Assembly: GCF_037126465.1 (NCBI RefSeq)
Contig: NC_088210.1
Coordinates: 20,423,511-20,487,510 of the forward strand
Origin: Ornithodoros turicata
Lineage: Eukaryota; Arthropoda; Arachnida; Ixodida; Argasidae
DNA length: 64,000 nt
Reading direction: 5' to 3'
Shown in pieces: positions 31,991 to 43,034 of the stretch. The translations under genes were made by a program, and so were the position numbers. Numbering within the stretch: the first letter of the stretch is position 1; every line of letters begins with the position of its first letter. The notes below the pieces were generated by a model, which made no database searches, was not told where the DNA came from, and saw only the letters and a list, made by a program, of their open reading frames with translations.

Positions 31991-32693
31991 GAAAATCCTC
32001 TCGAGGTGACGACAGCTGTGATGAACGACGAAGTCGCCTAATAAAAATGTGTGGCCTTCGTCGCAGGCCAGCAAAATTCCGGTTTGTAGGTGCTCCGTTC
32101 TCTTTTTTTGTCCCCTTATAGACATCCATCCTTGCATCCCGCCGGATGCTCTTGATACGCGTTGAACTGGAGTGTTTCAAGCAGATTAACCGCTTGATGA
32201 CAAGCTATTAATCATCCCATCTGCGTAGGCTTCACTAATTATATCCCGTTGCTCGGCAGCCCTGTATAACGGGAAGGGCGACGCGAGGAAGGACAGGCAA
32301 TATAGAAACCCCGAAGAGAAAGGAAGGTCTTCGTTCACTGACTTATCATCATCACGACAGAGGAAATTTTGTGAAACTTCTTCACGGGCCATGGAGGCGA
32401 TGTTTCACGAAAATATGAGCAAAGACAAAAGAGGCGATGGTGGAACACTCGATACGCGTTGACTCTACCGTTCGCTCCCGGCGTCCCTCATTTTCCTCGA
32501 TGTCGATTACTATTACTGTCTTTGTCGTCTGGCCTGCATCGCAATAACAAGAGCTTCCACGTTGAACGTGCCACTCATTAGCGGAGGGAAGCCTCGCCGT
32601 TGTTGACGGTCTGTAGTTTCTTTGCCCTCCGCTCTTCGTTTTACGTATACCAGGTAATATTATTAGACAATCGCGAACGCGCCCACTCATAGA
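31991..32693. other. No supported gene
   Basis: A 102-codon - frame at 32382-32690 is unrecognised. On the + strand CGTATACCAGGTAATA near 32648 could be a splice donor, but no coding exon leads to it. Confidence 0.3.
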
Positions 32694-32880
32694 AACTGCT
32701 CTGCAACGCGTCGATCAATGCCAGTTCGACTTGACCCAAGCTCTCGGGCTATGGTTGGAAGAACCCTCACATCAGATGCAAGATCTAAGAGTTGTTGCTG
32801 AGTTCCTCTCCAGCACTCGACTAATGGACGAACTCTAAAAGGTCACCTTTCCACCATCATCCCTTCCACAAGAGCAATGG
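32694..32880 (+). pseudogene. LINE-C ORF2 C-terminus and 3' UTR start
   Basis: The + frame reads LQRVDQCQFDLTQALGLW and HQMQDLRVVAEFLSSTR to a stop at 32838. This parallels LRRIDQRLFDLAKILGP and HQMQGLRVLAERLRSTG of the 4767-5398 copy. The UTR continues CTTTCCACCATCATCCCTTC and CAATGGGGCAGTGTACCGCC. Confidence 0.7.
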
Positions 32881-32923
32881 GGCAGTGTACCGCCAGAACG
32901 GTGTGTGTCTGCGTGCGTGCGTG

Positions 32924-33334
32924 CGGTTCCAAGCTTTCGGTTTTTATTCTAGGTCGGATTCGGCGTATGTTTTTCGGTGTTTATTTATTTTCGTGAAATC
33001 TGTGTTTTTCGGTGATTTTTCTGGCATGTACGTATGGTTTACCCTGCACTTGTCGGCGAATATGAATCGCAACGTAGTTTCAAAACTGTGCGTCTCAGCG
33101 CAGCCTTAAAACAAAAACGCAATACGCAATTAGCCCCTATGAGACATCACAAAAGGAACACCTTATAGGGCTCCACAGCGAAGCTGTGGTACCCAAATCG
33201 TCAAAGCAGAGCTCATTTTTATGTGTGATGTGTGTGTTAAATTTAACGTGTGCAGCGATTAATCCCCCTAATCTTTCCTTGGACATTCATTTGTATGCGG
33301 CGTTTTTCGGTTAAACCCGAAAATACGGAACCCT
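32924..33334. mobile_element. hAT-like non-autonomous element, TAGGGTTCC family, copy 3
   Basis: The right end CGGTTAAACCCGAAAATACG then GAACCCT is the reverse of the family end. Inside, TTTTTCGGTGTTTATTTATT and TGTTTTTCGGTGATTTTTC resemble copy 1. The left end is near GCGGTTCC, next to a (GTGC)n run. No target duplication is visible. Confidence 0.5.
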
Positions 33335-33869
33335 GCCTATAAGCTTTGCTAGACAACGAAGCGAATGGGTAGCAGAATCACAAAGAGTTTTCATGCTGGG
33401 GTACTAGCTTAGGCACTTCAGCATTAGTGGGAAGTAAATTTTTATTCTATGCTATCTCCTACGTATGGAGAGCACAAAGGAAACAGGTGCGCACGTAGAA
33501 ACATGTAGCTTAATAGAAACTTGCCACCCGTTTACGTGCCGCGTGCGACGTGCCACGTCCCCCCCCCCCCCTGCAGTAAAGTGTTCTAATATCCCAGTTT
33601 GCTTAAATCCTTTTGAATAGTGTACGTTGACAGCCTCATGATTCAGAGTGTGTTATAGCTATACAACTTTTGCAGTGAAGCAGGTAGAACCCACGGTGCG
33701 TTGATGAAAGCTCCAACGTTTACTTTATTTTACTAATTTACTAACTAACTATCTCATCCGGAGCGAAAGTTCGGGACTCTTGAGAGGCTCACCGGTCTTC
33801 GCCTGTCACATACGCTTCCATATTTGACGACACTCGTCGTAAAGCAATTACTGTGTCGCCACTCGTTTT
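33335..33869. other. No supported gene; poly-C run
   Basis: A C run of about 12 lies near 33549-33561. Nothing else recognised. Confidence 0.35.
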
Positions 33870-33963
33870 TTTTTAATTCTGTGTTAGAGCCGCGAAGCAA
33901 CAGTGGCTGTGAGCTGCGTGCAGATGTGGACAGATACAGAGATAACAGAAAGGAGGAGGAGTG
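33870..33963 (-). mobile_element. SINE1 3' fragment
   Basis: The reverse complement reads CTGTCCACATCTGCACG and GCTTCGCGGCTCTAACACAG, the 3' half of the SINE1 body only. Confidence 0.65.
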
Positions 33964-34150
33964 AGCGCATAGTTAAACCATATGTTCCAGTAACCGGTAA
34001 CCATTTGTTCCTGTTCCATTCTTTGTTCTCTTGCATCGGCATCATTCACTGTCTCTATCCTTCCTCCCTGTTCTCTCTCTCTCTCTTTCATTTTTCTCGA
34101 CTGGAACCCGCCCCGACGAAAAAGAGTGACAGATTACATATCTCACCTTC

Positions 34151-34390
34151 TCCCGTGACGTAGTGGTTAGGATTACCGCATTTCCACGCCTAGACCGGGA
34201 GGTGACGCGGGTTCGAGTCCCCGCACCGACCGTCCTCTCTCATCGTTTCCCGGACGAATGTCGGCACAGTTCCCCGTGAAGTCGGCCCCCTATGACCCAC
34301 TCCTTCCTGGTGTCCTCTCTCCATCTGTCCACGTCTGTACGCCGCTCATTGCCACAGATGACTCGCGGCGCAATGAAACGGAAATTTTTA
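34151..34390 (+). mobile_element. SINE with a different tRNA head and SINE1 body
   Basis: The head TCCCGTGACGTAGTGGTTAG with B box GGGTTCGAGTCC resembles Glu/Asp-type tRNA, not the class II head of the other copies. The body (GGCACAGTTCCCCGTGAAGT onward to ACTCGCGGCGCAATG) is the SINE1 body with an internal shortening after GTCGGCCCC. It looks like a head swap between tRNA sources. Confidence 0.75.
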
Positions 34391-35081
34391 TTTAAAGAAT
34401 TACATATCTTCTCATTCGGTATAATCTGGAAAGGCAGTTACAAAGTGCGCGAGCTTCACACTCGAACACTTCACCAATGGAGTCGAGAGTAAGCACCTAT
34501 AGGAAGGTAACGCGAGGTACGTGTGGCATAGCAAGGTGCAAACTGCGGTTTCCGTTCGCACGTTGATTGATTGATTTTAAATCATGAAGGACGCAACGGA
34601 TGTATCACGTTACTTTTGTGTTGGTGGGGGGAAATAAATGCACTTTAATGGACCTTTAGTATGCTTGGAACATACCGTAAGTCTTGCAGCCTCGCAAAAA
34701 AAATAAAAAACAAAAAATAAAAATAATAAAGGAAGAAGACGTAACATCACCCTCTTAACGCATTCCTTGCACTTTCTTCTCGTAGAAAGCAACCAAGATG
34801 GCGAAAATATTTTTAAAAAAATATATATATATTAGAAAGAGACGTGCGGTGAATCACTTCCCGTATAGCACGAACGATTGACCGGAAAGATGACAAAAAA
34901 ATACAAAAGAGGGAGAGAGAAAGAGAGATCGGCGTTGTCATAAACTTCGAAAGAGTCAATTTCGAAGTGGAAGCTGTCGGATGCACATCTCTCGCGACCT
35001 TCGCACTTTTGTAGAGACACGCCGCGATGCACAGTTTACTTGAGCGCATGTTGACAACAGTATGACTCCCCCATCAAATGG
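34391..35081. other. No supported gene
   Basis: Nothing recognised. Confidence 0.35.
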
Positions 35082-35360
35082 TATAAAGCGGCAGCGCTTA
35101 AATCCAACGCGGGTAGTCTTTTTTTTTTATTATTGTATATTTGCTTGCGTTGCAGTTGTGTTCGCCTCCCGGGTGCTTTGGTGCAGTTGTCATTCCCCTT
35201 CCGATTGCGCGCTACCTTCTTCAAACGGAACTTTCGATTCCTTTTCCCTCCGCTGTCACCGATCGAAAACTTTCATTTCTCGCAAGATTGGAATATGTTT
35301 TCGTCTTCGCCTGGCGGGATTGTCGGCCGCACTTTAGGAACGTGGAGTGACGCCGTAGGT
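35082..35360 (+). other. Weak promoter and first-exon candidate
   Basis: TATAAAGC at 35082 could be a TATA box. An ATG at 35296 opens MFSSSPGGIVGRTLGTWSDA, and a GT follows at 35358. The composition is more balanced than its surroundings. I recognise no protein with this start, and the donor is ordinary, so this stays a suggestion. Confidence 0.2.
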
Positions 35361-35554
35361 GCTCCTCGTCAGGTCGGAGTAGGTTAGATCCGGGTTTCTA
35401 GAAGGTCTTATTTTGTTGACTGAAAACTGGCTGCTGACATAACCTTGCACGGCGAATATACAAGATGGAGCCATTGGATGCTGCGGTCGTATGCTCCGGC
35501 AAAGTCTATACTTCGAAACCGTGATATAAAGAGGGCAAGAATAGAGTTTTTTTT
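35361..35554. other. Spacer
   Basis: No feature recognised. Confidence 0.35.
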
Positions 35555-35803
35555 CCTTAAATTCCCCGTTAGCACCGCGAAGCAACTGTCGCTATGAGCG
35601 GCGTACAGATGTGGACAGATAGAGAGAGGACAGCGGGAAGGAGTGGGGGACAGGGGGGAGGGGTTAATATGCGTCCTGGGCCGACTTCAGGGGGAACTGT
35701 GCCGACATTCGTCTGAAAAGTCTCCGGAAAACCCAGGGAAAACCTTAGACGGCACAGCTGGTGACAGTATTCGAACCCGTGTTAACTATTTCCCAGTCTC
35801 GGC
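35555..35803 (-). mobile_element. SINE1 copy, head decayed
   Basis: The reverse complement carries the body (GACTTCAGGGGGAACTGTGC on the + strand) and a B box mutated at ATTCGAACCC. The A box is lost. Confidence 0.75.
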
Positions 35804-36739
35804 GGCAAGAATAGAGAACAAGAATAACTAAAATTTAATCCGCAATGTTTAATTCTTACATATGTGTCACTGACGTGAATAACTACGTCAGACGCATGAA
35901 AAAAAAAAAATTGGCAGGATGTATCAACGTATACCACGGTCTCTTGCGAGATTTCGAGATTACACGACGAGTATGAACTCCGATGATTTTGAGCCCCTCG
36001 ATATGAGGTCCCCTCATATAAGGTACCTCGATGTGTGTACCTCGAAGGTCCGCTTTAGTAGACTCAACTGACAATATTTGACGAGACCAAGTACTGTAAA
36101 AAAATAAAATCTTGAAAAATACAGGAAGCAAGCTTTTCGCTCCTCGTTCTCGATTCATCTTCCCACGTCGCTAAGTTACAACAACAACAACAACAACAAA
36201 AAGAAAATTGTGCCAATCTCTGAAGGCAGATTTTGCGACTCGATAGCATCAACAAAGGGTCGAGAGTCTCGGGTTAAAAAGTGCGCTCATTTTTCTCATC
36301 CAAATTGCTTTCCTCGGGCAAGTTGATCCTCGAGGTTCTTCCGTGTAACGTGGCTGTCCAATTAATTTTTTTAAAATAAAAATTGCGTTTTGAATGAACA
36401 CATTGTGTTCATACGGGAGGCGACAGCGATATGTAGTGTCGAGGATGAGCTTGTGCCGTGCGTGATTTATCATCATTTATATTGAGACCCGTCTTCGGAA
36501 TTAATCCATCCGTTGAGAGTTCGACTGAGTACTACGCATAAAGGCTATGCCTGTTTGGATATGGAAATTGGAAATTTGGAAATTGGGCCTATTGGAAATG
36601 AAAAGGAAACGAGTAGCAATATCCGAGTCGCGTGAGATGAAAGGGCGGCGATGCTTAGTACCAATCTGCCTGTATAGGTTCGGAAAATGATCGAATGACA
36701 GAAAAGACAATTACCCAGAGCTCAAAAATGGCACATGTA
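35804..36739. other. No supported gene
   Basis: (CAA)n lies at 36179-36199. Short repeats of CCTCGATATGAGG type lie near 35995-36040, and GGAAATTTGGAAATTGG near 36563. No exon recognised. Confidence 0.3.
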
Positions 36740-37010
36740 CAGTCGAACCCCGTTAAGATGACACTCGTTAATACGACATCGCCGCTATTATGACCGTTTT
36801 TCTCGGGGACCGTTTCCTCCCAATGGCCTCCGCATGTCACACTTGTTCGTTAATGTGACATTTACGGTCAATTACGGTTCATATGACAATGACCGGTATT
36901 TTCCGCACTACTATAGGAAACACGTGTACTTTACCCTCGTTACTACGACCGTTGGTTGGTCGAACCGGCGTTTCTCCTGACCTATAGCGGCCAAACGCGA
37001 GCCCGATTTC
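36740..37010 (+). mobile_element. pogo/Tigger-like element, left part
   Basis: It starts CAGTCGAACCCCGTTAAGAT right after TA, the typical pogo-type terminus. The sub-terminal GTTAATACGAC and GTTAATGTGAC motifs fit. No matching right end was found, so it is truncated around 37010. Confidence 0.55.
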
Positions 37011-37375
37011 GTGGTGACTCATGATGACGTGCTTAAAGGGGCACTATAATGCAAAAAAAAAAAATAATAATAATAATAAGACCAACTTGCTCTCGAATAA
37101 AAGTCCGTGTTTCGAATAATGTAATTCAAACAAAATCATTTCACACAACGCCACCGTTTAGAAGAAAAACGCTGGTGGTGCTGGTGATGGTGAAAGGGCT
37201 TGCCATTGTCGGCCTCACGTAACAGCAATGAAAACAGAGCCGTCTTTGGCGGCATCCAATGAGACGAAAAGCGCGCGCATACCTATATCGTGGGCTTGTG
37301 GATTTGTAACGGGTCCGGTCGTAGTTATCATGGTGTGGCACGTCTCGTACCACAACAATAGATTATGACGATGAG
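37011..37375. other. No supported gene
   Basis: CTTAAAGGGGCACTATAATG followed by an A tract and (AAT)n near 37030-37080 looks like a retroelement tail. Nothing else recognised. Confidence 0.3.
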
Positions 37376-38350
37376 ATGGGGAGGGGGAGATATGTTTATT
37401 AGGAAAAAAAAGAGAGGGAAAGGTCAGCCAGACGGAGATCGGCTTGCTATACCAAGAAGAAAGGGAAAGGGAGAAGAAAAGAAAAGGAAAAGAAAAAGGA
37501 AGAACACAAAACTAAAACTGAAAAATCACACACACGGTCACACAGTCACAAGACGTTGACGAGGTTCGAAGCGTGGAGAAAGCGGAGGAGCGCAGTGGTG
37601 ACGGCGCACTGAGACGACTGACGAACAGGACCCAGTAAGATAGCCAGTCTCATAGTGCCGTAGTCAAGTTGGGATAGACGACGACAGAGGGCGTCACGGT
37701 ACACAAGGTGTTGCCGGCAGTGTAGGATGCAGTGGGGAATCCACCACGCCACAGCTAGTGCTAAGGGGAGTGCTATAGAGTGACCTACTTTGAACAGTTG
37801 CAGCGGTGTGCGAGCGACGTTTAGACGGAGGCGGCGAACGACCGATTCCTCGTGACGAATGCAGCGACACGTAATAAAGAGAAGTCCACTAAGGGGTCGA
37901 TTGATTGCAGGTGACTGTTGTATGAGGCAGCCTCAGCTCTGAACGCTTGGGCACGAGTAGCACACCGGCGGCGTATGGGCATACATACGGCAGGCAGAAA
38001 CAGTAAGGGGCAGATGTACAGTGGCATGAGTCACAACCTGTGCAGCACGTCGTGCAGCCGCATCTGTGCGTGAGTTACCGGATAAGCCCACATGACCGGG
38101 AATCCACTGCAGAGGAAGAACGTGACCCATTTGCACAGAGCCGATTGTCGGAGCCCTGCTGTCAGTGAGAACAACCCAGGACTTCTCAGGTGGCAGGCCA
38201 GCGATGTATACCCGGGCTGCGAGGACGGCATACAGTTCCGCCTCAGTAGAGGACGCAGGATAGGACAACGTGTAGGCTTGTTCGTGGTCCGTGACTGTGA
38301 CGTACAAGGCTGCCCCTGATGTCTCACTCATGCATCTGTGAAGATTTGAC
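37376..38350 (-). pseudogene. LINE-B relic: RNase H, C-terminus and 3' UTR
   Basis: The - strand reads an RNase H-like domain: ASSTEAELYAVLAAR (Glu motif), WVVLTDSRAPT (Asp motif) and LQWIPGHVGLSGNSRTDAAA (His and last Asp). A frameshifted region follows, then CILHCRQHLVYRDALCRRL, LAILLGPVRQSSQCAV and LLRFLHASNLVNVL. The 3' UTR ends at 37376 with GGTATAGCAAGCCGATCTCC, GGCTGACC and AATAAACATATCTCCCCC. RNase H with this layout puts it among I/R1/LOA-like non-LTR elements. It is 5'-truncated at about 38350. Confidence 0.8.
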
Positions 38351-38455
38351 GACAGCAAAGGGGGGATGGGATGGGGTGTTTCACCACGGTGGTGCGGTAC
38401 CCTACCCCATTGCACGTGGAACATTATTATAAAGATGATGAAGGAATGAACGAAC
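38351..38455 (-). mobile_element. LINE-A-type 3' UTR remnant next to LINE-B
   Basis: The reverse complement contains CAATGGGGTAGGGTACCGCA and GTGGTGAAACACCCCATCCC, parallel to CAATGGGGTAGAGTATCGCC in the 45.3 kb copy. It ends exactly where the LINE-B RNase H relic begins. Confidence 0.45.
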
Positions 38456-38689
38456 TGCGAAATCGGATTCAAACGTCCGAAAGTGAGTAAATGAGAAAAT
38501 GTACGAAAGTGAGTGCGACAGGTTTTCGTGCATAAAGTTGAAATGACTGACGAGGAAAAGACTGGTGCATGTTACTTTTCTATTTGAATCTCGTGATATA
38601 CTATCGGGACACGAATGTAACCTTTTGGGGATCATGCCCTTGTCTAGCGCCGCCTTTTTACAGTCAGCCCCTTTTTTATATGTCTGGAT
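38456..38689. other. Spacer
   Basis: No feature recognised. Confidence 0.35.
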
Positions 38690-38800
38690 GTTTGGGTGGG
38701 GGCATTACGAAGGTTTATTAAAGAAAAAAAAGAGGAAAGGTCAGCCAGACAGAGGTCGGCTTGCTATTCCAAAGGAAAAAACGGAAAGAAGGAAAACGAA
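38690..38800 (-). mobile_element. LINE-B 3' tail fragment
   Basis: The reverse complement gives GGAATAGCAAGCCGACCTCT, GTCTGGCTGACC and TTTAATAAACC, then a G/C-rich end. It is the same ending as at 37376. Confidence 0.65.
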
Positions 38801-39226
38801 ATAAAAAGGAGAAAAGAAAGATAAATCACGCCTACGATCCAAATGAACTGGTCCTTGGTCTGAAAACTACTAGGCGCGTTGTTGATATATCATTTGTAAC
38901 TGAACAGCAAGACCGATTCCACAAACGTCAATTTATTCAAGCTGCATGTAAATCAGTAACAGCTCCGAATACAAAGCCATCTGCATAATCCATGGAACAA
39001 CTGGCGCGAAACCCCTCACATGGGGAAAGAGGGTGTTGACTAAGATTTCTGCGCATGCGCCGCTGAACAGGTATCTCCAGAAACAGAGGGTGGCATCATG
39101 GCATCATCGCCTGCAGGAAGGAGCACATTACGCCACGCACGTTGCAGTCGTTGTTTGTTTGCGTTCTTGCTTGGTATGGATTAATACCCCAGATACACAA
39201 TACTACCACACATACTCCTTGCCTGG
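38801..39226. other. No supported gene
   Basis: Part of this may be older LINE-B ORF2 sequence leading into the next entry, but no motif is readable. Confidence 0.3.
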
Positions 39227-39592
39227 CAGCGGTACGAAGGCCACCGGTCCAGTCTCCGGCGCCGTCTCGCTCATCTAGGCTACCGAGTGCTTTCCCTCGC
39301 GGTGCTACTTGGCCCTACTCAGCACGCTGAAGTCATGTCTGCGCTGACACGATTCCTTCGGGGATCTAAACTCCTGGGCACTCTCTGATACGTCCTATAT
39401 GACTGTCTGCACAACGATTAGTGAACGAGCTGTCCTTCTCTGTATTTTTTTCATAATTTTCTGTGTCTCTGCTGCTTTTATATTCCTTTTGTGTTTGTTA
39501 GCTTTTGGGAATAGCAAGCCTACATCATGGCCAATCTTTCCCTTCGCTTTTTTTTCCTTTGCATTAAACATATCCCCCCCCCCCCCCCCCGA
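39227..39592 (+). pseudogene. LINE-B ORF2 C-terminus and 3' UTR
   Basis: An uninterrupted + frame of 53 codons reads RRRLAHLGYRVLSLAVLLGP and VMSALTRFLRGSKLLGTL to a stop at 39386-39388. It parallels the end of the 37376 copy. The UTR ends GGGAATAGCAAGCCTACATC, GGCCAATC and ATTAAACATATCCCCCC at 39592. Confidence 0.75.
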
Positions 39593-40852
39593 TACACGGG
39601 CACGTTTGAATTCCTTTCCATTAAGGGTCTTTTTTACAGCTGCGACGGACATCTTCGCGAAAGGTGTTCGTGTTGGTGACACACGGCAAGAGCGAACTCC
39701 CTTTGGTGTTTCGTTTGAAAAGTATACCCAAAGATGTCGTGCTAAATATTTCCATTAGAGCCAGCCTACACGTACGACATAGTCACAGTAAACATAACAA
39801 TACGACCAATGAATTCAAACTACGTACTGCAACTGCAATATCTTCACGCAGAGTTCGAGTATACTTTAAAAATGAAAACACTGTCACGCCTTCGTTGGAG
39901 AGTGATTGTCGTCGAATCGTCCTTCGTTCGAGAGCTATGCCATACGCCTTTACAGATGAAAAGGAGGTTCTCCTTTGCCGTGTGTCACGTCACGCAGCGC
40001 CTTTCCGTTAGATGTTCCTTTGTGTAAAGGAGTTCAAACGTTCCCGTGTGCCAGGGCTATAAAGAGTGGCAGAGACACTTGATACCCCATTTTCCCCTTT
40101 TTGTAACCTCCTCTTTCTAACACGGCAGACGCACGGACGCTTGCGTGTCCGAGAACTTATTTTGCGACGTCATGAAGATTTACAGACAGCACGTAGTGCA
40201 TTTGACGCACGCTGATTCGACGTCGTACTTCCCCTCTGCAAAAACCCCGGCGAGCCCAGCAATTGTTGCCTCGGACCGATTATGACTAACTGATGAACGT
40301 TTCCGCGTAATTTGGTAGCGCGTTCCGGCAATCATACAACGCAGAATCGCCGTACCAAACCCTGTCGAATTTGTTAGCTAACCCGGGAGCTAACGCTCTC
40401 ATCTGCATATCTCCAGTGGCCAATAATTAAGGAAAGCGATTTAATTAACGTGGTAATGAGCAAAGGGGTAATCCTAGGTAAAGGTAGGTGTGAAAGGGCG
40501 AGAGCCAACATAAACGAAAATGAAAGATTATTGCGTGAAGGGTGTAGGTTGGCCTGGCGTATCACGAAGCCACAGGGACCCTTCAAATTCGCTGTGCAGT
40601 GATGATTATTCTTCGAGCGGGATGGCAATATTAGTCATCAGTGGGTAGGTGGTTTATGAGGAAGACGTTTGTTCTTCATAAATAAAAGGAGTCGTCAATC
40701 AGTGTGAACCGGTTCGGTTCGCGAAGCTGAATTTATTAAGGATATTTAACAGTGATAATTACATATTTTGGGCGCAGCTGAGTTAAGGGGAGCAGAGGAT
40801 CAGTACAATACTTCAATACACTACAATATACTATCAGTTCAATACTCATCAA
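39593..40852. other. No supported gene
   Basis: Open frames at 39664-40027 are unrecognised. No repeats with ends were found. Confidence 0.3.
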
Positions 40853-40935
40853 GTTTCATTTCATTTCATTTATTTACCTCAAAGAAGTCCTGTGCAGGAC
40901 ACTTTACGTGAAGAGGAACATCATTACAGAAACAC
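40853..40935 (-). mobile_element. Retroelement 3' end fragment (TTTATTTACCTCAAAG type)
   Basis: (TTTCA)n, then TTTATTTACCTCAAAGAAGT and AGGACACTTTACGTG resemble 51928-51990 (CATAGTACCCCAAAGGTCC, GGACATTACATGAGG). The strand is inferred from the T-rich end being the tail. Confidence 0.35.
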
Positions 40936-41047
40936 AACGTGAAACACACCATGAAACATTTACATTACAAAGTATGCGGTACAGAATGTTTTTGTTTTGT
41001 TGCCCCATCTCATCATCCGAAATATTATATTTTAATATAATATTATT
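40936..41047. repeat. Short AT palindrome between direct repeats
   Basis: AATATTATATT and its inverse meet at about 41023-41046. ATCCGAAATAT occurs on both sides. Confidence 0.4.
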
Positions 41048-41502
41048 TTATCCGAAATATAGCGTTACATCTGGTATTCCCTGGGCATAGACGGCATCCA
41101 AAGCGACATCTAAAGCGACATCTGCGAGATACAACGGCTGAGTGACGCCTGACGAGTGTAAATTATGAATTTGTACCCTCTTCATGGAGCAGGCAGTGTA
41201 TAGTAGCTGGTTGGCCCCTCTTGACGTCCACCAAGAGATCAAAGCGTCAAAGGAAATCTACACAAATCACGATGTCAGAGTCTGACAGACCAGCGGAAAA
41301 GTACGGCACATTTCCAAGCCGAAAGTCAAAGACCGTACACCAATGCAAGATATTCATTGGGCGATAAGTGTTCACTACTTTCAAAGCGTATATAGTTACA
41401 CGAGGTTCGGCAAGGTATAAGGGCAGGAAACAAGAACCGTTATGACGGTAACTTCCAGAAAGTGTGACGAAGAAGAGCTTCCGCTCCTGTGTCGATATTC
41501 AG
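41048..41502 (-). pseudogene. LTR-retroelement protease relic
   Basis: At 41476-41502 the - strand encodes LNIDTGAEA, the DTG active site of a retropepsin, followed by LLRHTFWKLP. After frameshifts, DSDIVICVDFL and LYLADVALDVALDAVYAQGIPDVTL appear, compatible with the end of a protease and the linker to reverse transcriptase. Ty3/Gypsy-like (Mag-like) is my best guess. The frame is broken by several stops and shifts. No LTRs were found. Confidence 0.5.
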
Positions 41503-42173
41503 GTTCTGGTGTCCTTGTTATACGGTTCTGCTCGAAGGCGGATTCCTCGAAAAAATCCTGCCCCGAAGGAGACCTTCCCGTATACCACGTATCTTGGTGA
41601 AGAAAGTCCCACCACAGATTTGCTACTTGTATGGAAGGGCTTAATAAAAACATGTCGGAAGATGTTGGAATTAATCTTACCAGCATTCAAAGGCGCACGC
41701 AAACGTACGCGCTATCCTGGTGCGCGAGGGAGCGTCCGATCTCGCGAGTCAGAAAGCCTCCATCAACGTGTCAGTCCGCATTCTGCGACGTCACCTGATG
41801 TGCAAAATAGCGAGGCACACGCCTTGTTTTGCGTGCAGTTTTATTTTTCTCTACAAAGCTAGCTTGGCGTCGACACTTTTTTGTCAGCCAATAACAGGGG
41901 CCCGCATCAGTCGGCGTCACGCACGCAAACAAGAAGCGTGGAGAGTTCGCCGCCGCTGGGCACATTGTTGTAGACAGATTTTCTCACGAAATACGCGCCC
42001 GTCTCGGCAGGCAGACTCTATTTTTTTTTTCTTTCTTTCGATAACCAATCCCCCCCCCCCCCCCGGGATAATATTTTACGTGATCTCTTCCTGATACAAA
42101 ATAGGATATTCTCTCGAATATTGCCCCTTTGTTATATACCTTCAATAGCCACGCCTTCACATGTATCGAATCT
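41503..42173. other. No supported gene; poly-C run
   Basis: A C run of about 14 lies at about 42050-42064. Other sequence is unrecognised, though 41503-41690 may be upstream pol sequence of the retroelement relic. Confidence 0.3.
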
Positions 42174-42440
42174 TTTTTATTCTGTGTTAGCGCCGCGACG
42201 CAACTGTGGCTATGAGCGTAATACAGATGTGGAGAGATGGAGAGAGGACAGCAGGAAGGAGTAGGGGACAGGAGGGTTAGTATGCGTCCTGCAGGGCCGA
42301 CTTCAGGGGGAACTGTGCCGACATTCGCATGGAATGTCTTCGGAAAACCCAGGGAAAACCTCAGACAGCACAGCAGGTGGTAGGATTCGAACCTACCACC
42401 TCCCAGTCTCAGCATGACCTCCCCACTGATGCCACGCCCA
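42174..42440 (-). mobile_element. SINE1 copy
   Basis: The reverse complement has an intact B box (GGTTCGAATCC), the full body and an A-rich tail. The A-box end is diverged near 42420. Confidence 0.8.
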
Positions 42441-43034
42441 ACGCCAACGAGTCATGTCGCTGGTGATAACTTACTCAAAACCTTGATATTAGAATTCCAT
42501 TATATATATATATAGTTGTGTTTGGATACCGAAATCATAGTTTCTTCGCTCCGCAATCGTTTTAGAGCACTTTACTATACCCCAACGGCCTGTCACGTTT
42601 CCATCTACTTCGTCTTTGTCAGCATCACAGCATCAATAGCATCAACATCACAGCTGCCGCGGACAATTTATTTACGATCCCTCACGGCTGTTGCACTCAC
42701 TTAAGGTGGCTCCCTTCAACGAAGAAGGAACCGTCATCACTCAGCTATTTCAGCTACAACGAATCCCCAAGGCTCAAGTTCGCGCTATCTCTATAGGACA
42801 CACTTTGATCAACACTCAAACGGTTTACGGTACTCTCTCTCTCTTTCGTTTTTCTTCTTTCTCTCCACTCTTTAGTCGACGCGATCAGGGTTGATCACAA
42901 TCGTCGATTGGACACGTGCCTCAAATGGAAATGGTGCTCCCTGTGCGTACATATTTACTGACACGGGAAACATCATACACAGAGCTGCAGTATGATTGAA
43001 AGGGTTGGCCATCATATATATATATATATATATA
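42441..43034. other. No supported gene; TA tracts
   Basis: TA tracts lie at about 42500-42515 and 43015-43034. Nothing else recognised. Confidence 0.35.

Noticed and set aside
34151..34232. A tRNA-Glu or tRNA-Asp gene
   Set aside because: The acceptor ends do not pair, and the SINE1 body follows directly.
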